Assembly: GCF_003352835.1 (NCBI RefSeq)
Contig: NZ_QLVD01000001.1
Location: forward strand, 124,001 to 188,000
Direction of reading: 5' to 3'
Source: Ornithinimicrobium murale
GTDB lineage: Bacteria; Actinomycetota; Actinomycetes; Actinomycetales; Dermatophilaceae
Length of the DNA stretch: 64,000 nt
In this document: one piece after another, positions 52,466-60,372 of the stretch
How the letters are laid out: the number at the start of each line of letters is the position of its first letter
Position numbering within the stretch: the stretch's first letter is position 1
Made by a program: the position numbers and the translations under genes
The notes under the pieces: generated by a model
Database searches by the model: none
Told to the model about the DNA's origin: nothing
The model's input: only the letters and a program-made list of their open reading frames with translations

Positions 52466-53761
52466 GTGGCTCTCAGCTGGCGGGCCGTGGCGCTGGTCCT
52501 GCTGGGCCTGGCGCCGGTCCTGCAGTGGCCGGCGTTGTCGACGGTCCGCTGGTGGGTGCTCGGCGTCCTGGTCATCGTCGGCCTGGACCTGCTGCTGGCA
52601 CCCTCGCCCCAGACGCTGAGGTGGAGCCGCAGCGCAGACCAGCAGGTCCGGCTCGGCGAGGCCACCACCACGACCCTGACGGTCACCAACCCGACCCGAC
52701 GCCGGATGCACGGCCAAGTGCGCGACGCCTGGGTGCCCTCGGCCGGGGCCTCCGGCGAGCGGCACCCCCTGGCGGTGCCCGGCGGCGAGCGCCGCCGGAT
52801 GACAACCCGGCTGGTGCCCACCCGACGGGGCGACCGCCGCACCGACCGGGTGACCGTCCGGGTCTGGGGACCGCTGCGCGTCGCGGCCCGTCAGCGGTCC
52901 GAACGCGTCCCGGGCTCGGTGCGGGCCCTGCCCCCCTTCCACTCCCGCAAGCACCTGCCGAGCCGGCTGGCCCAACTGCGTCAGCTTGACGGCCGCTCCG
53001 CGGTGCGCACCCGCGGTCAGGGCACCGAGTTCGACTCGTTGCGTGACTATGTCGAGGGCGACGACGTGCGCTCGATCGACTGGCGCGCCACCGCCCGCCG
53101 GCAGCACGTGGTGGTGCGGACGTGGCAGCCGGAGCGGGACCGGCGGGTGATCCTGGTGCTGGACACCTCCCGGACCAGCGCGGCCCGCATCGACGACCAG
53201 CCACGTCTCGACGCCGCGATGGATGCCACGCTGCTGCTGGCTGCCCTGGCCTCCCGGGCCGGTGACCGGATCGACCTGATCGCCGGTGACCGCCGGGTCC
53301 GGGGTCGGGTCACCCCCGACACCGACCGTCAGGCCCTGCTGGCCCAGCTGGTGACGGCGATGGCGCCCATCGAGCCGGTGCTGGTCGAGGCGGACTGGAC
53401 CCTGCTGGCCGGCAAGGTGACCGGCCTGACGCGGCGACGAGCCCTGGTCGTGCTGCTGACCGCGCTGGAGCCGGCGGCGATCGAGGAGGGGCTGCTCCCG
53501 GTGCTGCCCGCGCTGACCGCTCACCACCGCGTCGTCGTTGCCTCCGTCGCCGACCCGGAGCTGGGCCGGATGCGCGCCGACCTCGGTGACCTGGAGGCGG
53601 TCTATGACGCGGCGGCTGCGGAACGGACGATCTCCCTGCGACAGCGCACCGCCGACGCCCTGGAGCGGATGGGCGTGCACGTCATCGAGGCCGACCCCGA
53701 GCAGCTGCCGCCGCAACTGGCCGACCACTACCTGGCGCTGAAGGCCCAGGGCCTCCTCTAA
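52466..53761 (+). CDS. DUF58 domain-containing protein (VWA-like MoxR partner)
   Basis: 431 residues. Two N-terminal membrane helices (about 5-45), then a domain ending in the DUF58 signature GTEFDSLRDYVEGDDVRSIDWRATARRQ and the metal-site-like VILVLDTSRTSAARID. DUF58 proteins form a pair with MoxR, with the VWA-like MIDAS contacting the ATPase. The GTG start follows moxR by 2 bases. In mycobacteria the SpoIIM and RDD genes come directly after this one; here about 2.1 kb intervene. Confidence 0.92.
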   Translation: MALSWRAVALVLLGLAPVLQWPALSTVRWWVLGVLVIVGLDLLLAPSPQTLRWSRSADQQVRLGEATTTTLTVTNPTRRRMHGQVRDAWVPSAGASGERHPLAVPGGERRRMTTRLVPTRRGDRRTDRVTVRVWGPLRVAARQRSERVPGSVRALPPFHSRKHLPSRLAQLRQLDGRSAVRTRGQGTEFDSLRDYVEGDDVRSIDWRATARRQHVVVRTWQPERDRRVILVLDTSRTSAARIDDQPRLDAAMDATLLLAALASRAGDRIDLIAGDRRVRGRVTPDTDRQALLAQLVTAMAPIEPVLVEADWTLLAGKVTGLTRRRALVVLLTALEPAAIEEGLLPVLPALTAHHRVVVASVADPELGRMRADLGDLEAVYDAAAAERTISLRQRTADALERMGVHVIEADPEQLPPQLADHYLALKAQGLL

Positions 53762-53783
53762 CCCCGCCTCCCCTCCCGACCGG

Positions 53784-53956
53784 GCGCACCGTGACGCGCG
53801 ATTCCAACCCACCGAGCGCACCGTGACGCGAGATTCCAACCCACCGAGCGCACCGTGACGCGCGATTCCAACCCACCGAGCGCACCGTGACGCGCGATCC
53901 CAGCCCACCGAGCGCACCGTGACGCGCGATCCCAGCCCACCGAGCGCACCGCGGCG
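53784..53956. repeat. Five tandem copies of a 32-bp unit after the DUF58 gene
   Basis: Unit starts at 53784, 53816, 53848, 53880 and 53912, with a partial sixth at 53944. The unit begins GCGCACCGTGACGCG(C/A)GA and ends ACCCACCGA. Copies differ at a few T/C and A/C positions. It fills almost the whole gap between the DUF58 and CHRD genes, whose 3' ends converge. It shares the core TGACGCG with the 63.1 kb array. Confidence 0.95.
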
Positions 53957-53964
53957 ACGATCGC

Positions 53965-54402
53965 CTAACCCAGCTGGCCCCGCACGGCGCCACCCGGGAA
54001 CTCCGCGTTGTGCACGTTGACGTAATAGCCATCGAGGTCCGTCATGATCGTGCGGAGCAGCGCCCGGTCTGCGTCGACACACCCGGAGGACATGCCGGTG
54101 GTGGGTGGTGCGAGCGGGATGACGACCGGTCCCGCGACGTCGGGTCCGGCGACGTGGATGTGCGCTGCGGTGGCTGCCGCGATGTCTGAGACCTCGAGGG
54201 TGTAGCACAACTGTTCCTGGCCCGGATTGATGCGGAAGTGCGCTGTTCCGGAGCCGTCCGGGTCACCGGGATCTGGGCGCTCGGCGGCGCCGGTCATCGC
54301 GACCGTGATGGGTCGGCCGGTGTCGGCTGCATCACCGGAAGCAGCCAGGGGCAGAGCGGTCAGGGCGAGAGCAGTCGCTGACACAAGGGCAGTTCGTCGC
54401 AT
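53965..54402 (-). CDS. Secreted CHRD domain protein
   Basis: 145 residues. Signal peptide (MRRTALVSATALALTALPLAAS) followed by a single CHRD (chordin-like) domain: ITVAMTGAAERPDPGDPDGSGTAHFRINPGQEQLCYTLEVSDI, AAHIHVAGPDVAGPVVIPL and YYVNVHNAEFPGGAVRGQLG. The HIH and VHN motifs are typical of the bacterial domain. Function unknown, extracellular. ATG 54402 is selected because GGAGG is 4 bases upstream; an ATG 3 bases earlier is too close. Confidence 0.92.
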   Translation of the reverse strand: MRRTALVSATALALTALPLAASGDAADTGRPITVAMTGAAERPDPGDPDGSGTAHFRINPGQEQLCYTLEVSDIAAATAAHIHVAGPDVAGPVVIPLAPPTTGMSSGCVDADRALLRTIMTDLDGYYVNVHNAEFPGGAVRGQLG

Positions 54403-54487
54403 CATTCCTCCAGAGTGAGTGTGCTGTGCATCACAGAACTGATTGAGGTGGTACGCGGCGCTGAGCCCGATGGATTGCAGCATTCCG

Positions 54488-54540
54488 GGTGCCGCACGTC
54501 CGACCCGTCGTCAGGGCGCAGGGGACGGACGTGCGGCACC
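54488..54540. promoter_or_regulatory. 15-bp perfect inverted repeat in the CHRD / serine hydrolase gap
   Basis: Arms GGTGCCGCACGTCCG (54488-54502) and CGGACGTGCGGCACC (54526-54540) flank 23 bases. It lies between two divergent start regions, so it is unlikely to be a terminator; a dimeric operator or a remnant mobile element is possible. Confidence 0.5.
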
Positions 54541-54586
54541 GTGCCGATGAGGTTGTCGTGGTGGCCCGGTCTACTCTCACGTGACC

Positions 54587-55816
54587 ATGACTGCCGCTGA
54601 CCTGGACCGCGTCTCCGCCGAACTGACCCGAGCCCTGCAGCCCCTGGTGCAGGCAGGGACTCCACCCGGCCTCACCTGGGGGTTCGACGTCGGAGGTGAG
54701 CGCCGCACCGGTGCGCTGGGTCACCTCGACCCGGAGCGCACGGTCCCGGCACGGCTGGACACGATCTATCGCATCAGCTCGATGACCAAGCCGGTGACGG
54801 CGGTCGCAACCCTCTCACTCGTCGAGGACGGCGTGCTGTCCCTGGACCAGCCGGTCGATGAGCTGCTGCCAGAGCTCGCGGACCGTCGGGTGCTCACCCG
54901 CCCGGACGGCCCCCTTGAGCAGACCGAGCCCGCACACCGGCCGATCACGGTCGAGGACCTGCTGACCTTCCGCCTCGGGCACGGCATGGACTTCACCATG
55001 CTCGGGGTCCCCACTCCGCTGGACCAGCGTCTGTCCGAACTAGGCCTGGTCGTTGGCCCCCCGGCACCACAGCACCACCTGCCTCCCGACGCGTGGCTGG
55101 CTGCTCTGGGCAGCGTTCCCCTCCGGCACCAGCCTGGGGAGCGCTGGCTCTACAACACCGGTGCCGAGGTGCTGGGGGTGCTGCTGGCACGTTGCAGCGA
55201 CGCCGCGCTGGGAGATGTCCTCCGTGAGCGGGTGCTCGATCCTCTCGGTATGCCGGACACCGCCTTCTCCGTGCCTGCTCAGTCACTGGCCCGGTTGGGT
55301 GCCTGCTTCGCGGCGGCTGGTCCGGAGAGCGAGCGACAGCCCCCAGAGCCGGAGCGCCTCGAGGTCTACGACCCGCCGGATGGTCAGTGGAGCAGCCCAC
55401 CGACCTTTGAGGGCGGCGACGGCGGGCTCGTCTCCACCGTCGAGGACTTCCTCTCCTTCGGGGCAGTCTTGCGCGACGGCCGGCATCGCGACAACGAGCG
55501 CATCCTCTCCGCGGACAGCGTCACCGCTATGACGAGCAACCAGCTGACCGACGCCCAGCTCCGGGCGTCCGGGCCCTCACCCGATGGCAGCGCGGGCTGG
55601 GGGCTGGGCGTCGGGGTCACCCTCGAGGGGTCGACCCCCACCGTCGTGGGCAGCTACGGCTGGGACGGCGGGCTGGGCTCGACCTGGCGCAACGACACGG
55701 CCCGAGACCTCGTCGCAGTCCTGCTGACCAACCAGTCCTGGGCCAGCCCCGTGCCGCCCGCCGTCGCCGAGACGTTCTGGTCGACTCTGGCCACCTGCCT
55801 GCCCCTCGGCCGGTGA
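54587..55816 (+). CDS. Serine hydrolase (class C beta-lactamase / DD-peptidase fold)
   Basis: 409 residues from ATG 54587. SxxK motif S65-M-T-K68 in YRISSMTKPVTAVATLSLVEDG, the second active-site tyrosine in RWLYNTGAEVLGVLLARC, and the C-terminal GYGWDGGLGST-type GSYGWDGGLGSTWRNDTA. Typical of EstB-type esterases and low-affinity DD-peptidases; resistance to beta-lactams is not implied. No signal peptide, so cytosolic. TACTCT at 54572-54577 may be its -10. The gene lies inside the DUF58-SpoIIM interval. Confidence 0.9.
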   Translation: MTAADLDRVSAELTRALQPLVQAGTPPGLTWGFDVGGERRTGALGHLDPERTVPARLDTIYRISSMTKPVTAVATLSLVEDGVLSLDQPVDELLPELADRRVLTRPDGPLEQTEPAHRPITVEDLLTFRLGHGMDFTMLGVPTPLDQRLSELGLVVGPPAPQHHLPPDAWLAALGSVPLRHQPGERWLYNTGAEVLGVLLARCSDAALGDVLRERVLDPLGMPDTAFSVPAQSLARLGACFAAAGPESERQPPEPERLEVYDPPDGQWSSPPTFEGGDGGLVSTVEDFLSFGAVLRDGRHRDNERILSADSVTAMTSNQLTDAQLRASGPSPDGSAGWGLGVGVTLEGSTPTVVGSYGWDGGLGSTWRNDTARDLVAVLLTNQSWASPVPPAVAETFWSTLATCLPLGR

Positions 55817-55904
55817 GTGCGGACGCGAACGCCTGACATCGCGGCCGGCGCTGACGCTCGTAGCGTGCGGGAGGCTGCCCGGAGCTCGTCAGCGCGCCAG
55901 CTCG

Positions 55905-56900
55905 TCAGCCCACCGTGGGCGCCGACGCCCCGACCTGCAACTCGTCCACGTCGCCAGTGATGCCACGCTGCACCGCGGAGCGCCCGAGGGTGAAGACATA
56001 GAGCACGAACAGCCCCAGCGCGAGCACGCCGATCCCCACTCGCGCCCAGGTCGGCAACGGCGACGGTGTCACGAACGCTTCGATCAGGCCGGAGATCAGC
56101 AGCACCACGATGAGCCCGAGTGAGACTCCGGCGGCTGTGCGGCCCTCGTGCGCCAGGTTGGACAGCCTGGTTCGGGGCCCGGGCGCCACCCACGCCCAGA
56201 ACAGCCGCAGCCCCACCCCGGCGGCGACGAAGACAGCGGTCAGCTCGAGCAGGCCGTGCGGGGTGATCAGCCCCCAGAAGACGTCGGCCCGACCGTGCTG
56301 GTGCATCAACGAGCCGGTCACCGCCACATTGGCGATGTTCTGCCAGAGGACATAGATCACCGGCAGGCCGAGGACGCCGAAGACGATGCACTGCGCAGCG
56401 ACCCAGGCGTTGTTGATCCAGACCTGGGCCGCGAAGCTGCTCGCGGCGTTCTCCGAGTAGTAGTTGGCGAAGTCACTCTCCACCAGCTGCGCCACCTCTG
56501 CCGGGGAGATCAGCGTGTTCTCGATCACCGGGTTGTAGTAGAGCCAGGTGCCCAGCGCGAACCCCACGAGGACGTTGATCAGGGCGGTCAGGATCCACCA
56601 GTGCCGCAGCCGGTAGAGCGCCGCCGGGAAGTCCTCGACGAAGAATCGGCCGACCATCGCCCAGGAGAAGGTTCGGGCCCCGGCCGAGCGCAACCGCGCC
56701 CCCGCCAACAACCCCGACAGGTGCGTGATCAGCGACGGGTCGGGAGCGGTCGAGCGCACCGTCGACAGATCGGTCGCCACGCGCTGATAGCCGTCGAGCA
56801 GCTCATCGGCCTCCGCACCACCGAGCAGACGCTGCCGGGACAGCGCCGCGAGCCGGTCCCAGCCCGGTCGGCGGCGCGTCACGAGTGCGTCGAGGTCCAC
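55905..56900 (-). CDS. Stage II sporulation protein M family membrane protein
   Basis: 331 residues from GTG 56900. The N-terminal cytosolic domain (DALVTRRRPGWDRLAALSRQ... ELLDGYQRVATDLSTVRSTAPD) and the PAALYRLRHWWILTALINVLVGFALGTWLYY helix, then several helices including FGVLGLPVIYVLWQNIANVAVTGSLM and GLITPHGLLELTAVFVAAGVGLRL. This is the SpoIIM/Rv3694-like family, usually beside MoxR/DUF58 and RDD. TATCCT box 6 bases ahead supports the start. Confidence 0.93.
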   Translation of the reverse strand: MDLDALVTRRRPGWDRLAALSRQRLLGGAEADELLDGYQRVATDLSTVRSTAPDPSLITHLSGLLAGARLRSAGARTFSWAMVGRFFVEDFPAALYRLRHWWILTALINVLVGFALGTWLYYNPVIENTLISPAEVAQLVESDFANYYSENAASSFAAQVWINNAWVAAQCIVFGVLGLPVIYVLWQNIANVAVTGSLMHQHGRADVFWGLITPHGLLELTAVFVAAGVGLRLFWAWVAPGPRTRLSNLAHEGRTAAGVSLGLIVVLLISGLIEAFVTPSPLPTWARVGIGVLALGLFVLYVFTLGRSAVQRGITGDVDELQVGASAPTVG

Positions 56901-56906
56901 TCGGTC

Positions 56907-56912
56907 AGGATA
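56907..56912 (-). promoter_or_regulatory. Putative -10 box (TATCCT) for the leaderless SpoIIM gene
   Basis: TATCCT on the minus strand, 6 bases before GTG 56900. Best match to TAnnnT among the minus-strand boxes. Confidence 0.5.
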
Positions 56913-56999
56913 CGGGCACCCCGTCAGTGGTCCGGTGGGGCGCAGGCCGTATGCCGTGGCGCACCGCGGGCGGTGCCGTGCCAGTAGTCTGGCGCCACC

Positions 57000-57815
57000 A
57001 TGGCAACCCGGGGCATCTTCGAGACCGACCGCTTCGTCACCTCCGAGGCCGTCGAGATCGACCTGCCCGCCGCCAGCCTCCCGATGCGAATGGCCTCGGG
57101 CGCGATCGACCTGGCCATCGTGGTGATCGTGCTCCTGCTCGCCTTCTGGGCCTCCCCGTGGAGCCTGGTCGGTCAGGACATGGCGCTCCTGCAGGCGATC
57201 CTCATCCTGCTGTTGGTCGGCTCCCTGGTGGCGGTGCCCGTGGCCAGCGAGACCTTCAGCCAGGGACGCACCCTCGGCAAGCTGGTCTTCGGGCTGCGCA
57301 CGGTGCGTGATGACACGGGGCCGATCGGCTTCCGGCACGCCCTGATCCGGGGGCTGACCGCCTGGTTCGAGGTGTGGCTGACCGCCGGTGGACTCGCGCT
57401 CTTGATCGCTGCCTCCAACGAGCGGGCCAAGCGGCTCGGTGACTTTCTCGCAGGCACCTACGTCGTCCGCGAACGGGTGCGGCTCTCCCTGCCTGCCCCG
57501 GCGGAGATGCCCGCCGAGCTGGCTCCGTGGGCGATCGGCACTGACATCGGCGTCATCCCGGACGGTCTGGCCGTTGCAGTCCGGCAGTTCCTGACCCGGC
57601 GCCAGGAGCTCACCCCGCCCAGCCGCGCGGCCACCGGCTCAGCACTGTTCTCCGACCTGATGCCCTATGTCTCACCGCCTCCCCCACCCTGGGCACACCC
57701 GGAGGCGGTGATGTCAGCGATCATGGCCGAGCGCCGCCGGCGCGACATGATCAAACTGGAGCGCGACGACCGCCTCCGTGCCCGCGTGCTGGGGCCCGAC
57801 CCGTTGTCCCGCTGA
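57000..57815 (+). CDS. RDD family membrane protein
   Basis: 271 residues. The RDD motif is in SLPMRMASGAIDLAIVVIVLL, followed by helix 2 (AILILLLVGSLVAVPVASETFSQGRTLGKLVFGLRTVRDD) and helix 3 after FRHALIRGLTAWFEVWLTAGGLALLIAASNERAKRLGDFLAGTYVV. Possibly a Na+/H+ antiporter component or membrane chaperone; unproven. Divergent from SpoIIM with about 100 bases between. TAGTCT 9 bases before the ATG may be the -10. Its stop codon lies inside a terminator loop. Confidence 0.93.
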   Translation: MATRGIFETDRFVTSEAVEIDLPAASLPMRMASGAIDLAIVVIVLLLAFWASPWSLVGQDMALLQAILILLLVGSLVAVPVASETFSQGRTLGKLVFGLRTVRDDTGPIGFRHALIRGLTAWFEVWLTAGGLALLIAASNERAKRLGDFLAGTYVVRERVRLSLPAPAEMPAELAPWAIGTDIGVIPDGLAVAVRQFLTRRQELTPPSRAATGSALFSDLMPYVSPPPPPWAHPEAVMSAIMAERRRRDMIKLERDDRLRARVLGPDPLSR

Positions 57816-57828
57816 CGACGGGTCGGGC
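57794..57828. terminator. 11-bp hairpin spanning the RDD stop codon
   Basis: Arms 57794-57804 (GCCCGACCCGT) and 57818-57828 (ACGGGTCGGGC) with a 13-base loop that includes the RDD TGA (57813-57815). The add stop is 3 bases beyond. Acts on both converging transcripts. Confidence 0.6.
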
Positions 57829-57830
57829 AC

Positions 57831-58964
57831 CTACTGGTCGTAGAAGGGCTTGATCACGTCCTCGATGATCGCCAGACGCTCGTCGAAGGGCAGGAAGGCC
57901 GATTTCATCGCGTTGACCGTGACCCGCCGCAGGTGAGGCAGGTCCCACCCCGCCTCGGCGACCAGCAGCTCCATCTCCCGTGACATGGACGTCCCACTCA
58001 TCAGCCGGTTATCGGTGTTGAGCGTGACGCGGAAACGCAGCCGGTCCAGCAGGGTGATCGGGTGGGCTGCGATGGTCGGCGAGGCGCCGGTCTGCAGGTT
58101 GCTCGACGGGCACATCTCCAGAGGGATCCGGCGATCACGGACGTATGCCGCGAGCCGGCCGAGCTGCACCCCGTCCAGTTGGTCCTGGGTCCAGTCGGCG
58201 TAGGGCACCTGGTCGTCCATCTCCGCGACCGGCACGCCGTCGCAGGTGATGTCGTCAACCAGCCGCACGCCGTGGCCGAGCCGCTCGGCACCGCACCACT
58301 GGATCGCCTCCCAGATCGACTTCAGCCCGAAGGCCTCGCCGGCGTGGATAGTGAAGTGGAAGTTCTCGCGCCGCAGATACTCGAAGGCGTCCAGGTGGCG
58401 TGTGGGTGGGAAGCCCGCCTCAGCACCGGCGATGTCGAAACCGAAGACCCCCGCGTCCCAGTGGCGGACGGCGAGCTCGGCGATCTCCCGCGAGCGAGCA
58501 GCATGCCGCATGGCGGTCACCAGCGCACCGACCCGGATCGTGTTGCCCTGACCCGCAGCAGACTCCACCCCCTCGCGCAACCCCAGGTCCACGGCCTCGA
58601 CGACCTCGTCGAGACTCAGCCCTCGCGTCAGGTGCTGCTCCGGGGCATAGCGCACCTCGGCATACACCACGCCGTCGGCAGCCAGGTCCTCCACGCACTC
58701 CCGGGCCACGCGCACCAGGTGGTCCCTGGTCTGCATGACGGCCACGGTGTGGTCGAAGGTCTCCAGGTAGCGCTCGAGGGACCCCGAGTCAGCGCTGTCC
58801 CGGAACCAGACCGCCAGACCGTCCACGTCATCGGCGGGCAGCTCGTGGCCGACCTCCCCGGCCAGCTCCAGGATGGTGGCCGGGCGCAGGCCACCGTCGA
58901 GATGGTCGTGCAGGACCGCCTTCGGGGCGGAGCGGATGACCTCGGGGGCCAGTGGCTCAGGCAC
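57831..58964 (-). CDS. add: Adenosine deaminase
   Basis: 377 residues. N-terminal metal motif [17 protein letters not shown] (HxH), [31 protein letters not shown] (His and catalytic Glu), [11 protein letters not shown] and [18 protein letters not shown] (metal Asp). Converts adenosine to inosine, which punA can phosphorolyse. GTG 58964 overlaps the cupin stop by 8 bases and has GAAGAGGG upstream. Longer in-frame extension is cupin antisense sequence. Confidence 0.94.
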   Translation of the reverse strand: MPEPLAPEVIRSAPKAVLHDHLDGGLRPATILELAGEVGHELPADDVDGLAVWFRDSADSGSLERYLETFDHTVAVMQTRDHLVRVARECVEDLAADGVVYAEVRYAPEQHLTRGLSLDEVVEAVDLGLREGVESAAGQGNTIRVGALVTAMRHAARSREIAELAVRHWDAGVFGFDIAGAEAGFPPTRHLDAFEYLRRENFHFTIHAGEAFGLKSIWEAIQWCGAERLGHGVRLVDDITCDGVPVAEMDDQVPYADWTQDQLDGVQLGRLAAYVRDRRIPLEMCPSSNLQTGASPTIAAHPITLLDRLRFRVTLNTDNRLMSGTSMSREMELLVAEAGWDLPHLRRVTVNAMKSAFLPFDERLAIIEDVIKPFYDQ

Positions 58965-59304
58965 GGTGGGCGCCCTCTTCGGAGAAGGCCGGCACGCAGA
59001 CCGCGAGATAGTCGGCACCGTCTGGGCCGGCCTCGTAGCGCACCCGCTCACCGGCCCGGGTCAGGAGGGCTGCCCCGGCCCGGATCGTCTCGGTGCCCTC
59101 GCCGGTGTGCACCAGGATCTCGCCGGAGACGACATAGGTGACCTCGTCGAAGACCGGCGTCTGGGCTGGCTCCTCCCACCCGGCGGGGGCGCTCATGCGC
59201 GCCACCGAGTAGTTGTTGTGGCCGGTCGAGACGCGACCGGCCAGTTCCTCGATGATCTTCCCGCCGGGGACGGGGATGCGGACCGGTTCCAAGTGCTCTG
59301 CCAT
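58957..59304 (-). CDS. Cupin domain-containing protein
   Basis: 115 residues of single cupin fold, similar to ethanolamine utilisation EutQ-like cupins. Motifs [67 protein letters not shown] include [12 protein letters not shown] with the metal ligand pattern weakened. Substrate unknown; coupled to add. ATG 59304 with TAGGAT box 6 bases ahead. Confidence 0.87.
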   Translation of the reverse strand: MAEHLEPVRIPVPGGKIIEELAGRVSTGHNNYSVARMSAPAGWEEPAQTPVFDEVTYVVSGEILVHTGEGTETIRAGAALLTRAGERVRYEAGPDGADYLAVCVPAFSEEGAHRA

Positions 59305-59310
59305 GACCCG

Positions 59311-59316
59311 ATCCTA
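59311..59316 (-). promoter_or_regulatory. Putative -10 box (TAGGAT) for the leaderless cupin-add unit
   Basis: TAGGAT on the minus strand, 6 bases before ATG 59304. Confidence 0.5.
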
Positions 59317-59339
59317 GGTGCCGGACGGGTCTCCCGGGC

Positions 59340-59345
59340 TAGACT
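59340..59345 (+). promoter_or_regulatory. Putative -10 box (TAGACT) for leaderless deoC
   Basis: TAGACT ends 6 bases before GTG 59352. With the cupin box at 59311-59316, two divergent leaderless promoters sit within 48 bases. Confidence 0.5.
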
Positions 59346-59351
59346 CGAGCG

Positions 59352-60359
59352 GTGAGCACCGACACCGCCGCCCCCGTGACGACTGCGTCCGACGCGCCTG
59401 CCCGTGCCCGTGAGGTCCTTGGGGTCTCGCGGTTGACGAACACGGCGTTGACCTCGTGGTTGCACGGGTTGTCTGGTGTGGACCAGGTCGGCGCGGAGGC
59501 CCGTGCGGCGTCGTTGGGGACGCGGTCGATCAAGACCACGTCCAAGGCGTGGGCGATCGATCAGGCGATCTCGATGATCGACCTGACCACGCTGGAGGGT
59601 GCCGACACTGCCGGTCGGGTCCGGGGGTTGGCCATTCGTGCCCTGACCCCGGACCCCAGTGACCTGTCCACGCCGCGACCGGCGGCGGTCTGTGTCTATG
59701 GCGACATGGTCGGCCACGCCCGGGACGTGCTCGGCGACAGTGGTGTCAAGGTCGCCGCGGTCGCGACCGCGTTCCCGTCGGGGCGGGCGAGCCTGGCGGT
59801 GAAGCTGGCCGATGTCGCGGACGCCGTCTCCGCGGGCGCCGATGAGATCGACATGGTGATCGACCGGGGTGCGTTCCTCTCTGGCGACTACCTGAGCGTC
59901 TTCGACCAGATCGTCGCGGTCAAGGAAGCCTGCGGCGACGCGCGGTTGAAGGTGATTATGGAGACCGGTGAGCTAGTCACCTACGACAACGTGCGGCGCG
60001 CGTCCTACCTGTCGATGCTGGCCGGGGGCGACTTCATCAAGACCTCCACCGGCAAGGTGGCACCCGCGGCAACGTTGCCGGTGACGTTGATCATGTTGCA
60101 GGCGGTCCGGGACTGGCGGGGACTGACCGGGCAGCAGGTCGGGGTCAAACCCGCAGGTGGCATCCGCACCAGCAAGGACGCCATCAAGTTCCTGGTGACC
60201 GTCCACGAGGTCGCCGGCGAGGACTGGCTCACCAACCAGTGGTTCCGGTTCGGCGCCTCCAGCCTGCTCAACGACCTGATCCTGCAGCGGCAGAAGCTGG
60301 CCACGGGCGCCTACTCCGGGGCCGACTACATCGCCGACGACTCCCCCAGCCTCTACTAG
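59352..60359 (+). CDS. deoC: Deoxyribose-phosphate aldolase
   Basis: 335 residues, class I aldolase splitting 2-deoxyribose-5-phosphate into acetaldehyde and glyceraldehyde-3-phosphate. DEIDMVIDRGAFLSGDY, LKVIMETGEL and the Schiff-base lysine in GGDFIKTSTGKVAPAATLPVTL, then VGVKPAGGIRTSKDAI. The first ~20 residues are an extra tail. Longer than the bacterial norm (about 220-260) and close to the eukaryotic/actinobacterial long class. Heads the deoC-aldehyde dehydrogenase operon; GTG start is probably leaderless. Confidence 0.95.
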   Translation: MSTDTAAPVTTASDAPARAREVLGVSRLTNTALTSWLHGLSGVDQVGAEARAASLGTRSIKTTSKAWAIDQAISMIDLTTLEGADTAGRVRGLAIRALTPDPSDLSTPRPAAVCVYGDMVGHARDVLGDSGVKVAAVATAFPSGRASLAVKLADVADAVSAGADEIDMVIDRGAFLSGDYLSVFDQIVAVKEACGDARLKVIMETGELVTYDNVRRASYLSMLAGGDFIKTSTGKVAPAATLPVTLIMLQAVRDWRGLTGQQVGVKPAGGIRTSKDAIKFLVTVHEVAGEDWLTNQWFRFGASSLLNDLILQRQKLATGAYSGADYIADDSPSLY

Positions 60360-60372
60360 GAGCAGCTGACCC

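Noticed and set aside
54587..55816. Dedicated beta-lactam resistance gene
   Set aside because: Has SxxK and Tyr but no signal peptide and many relatives are esterases; resistance cannot be claimed.
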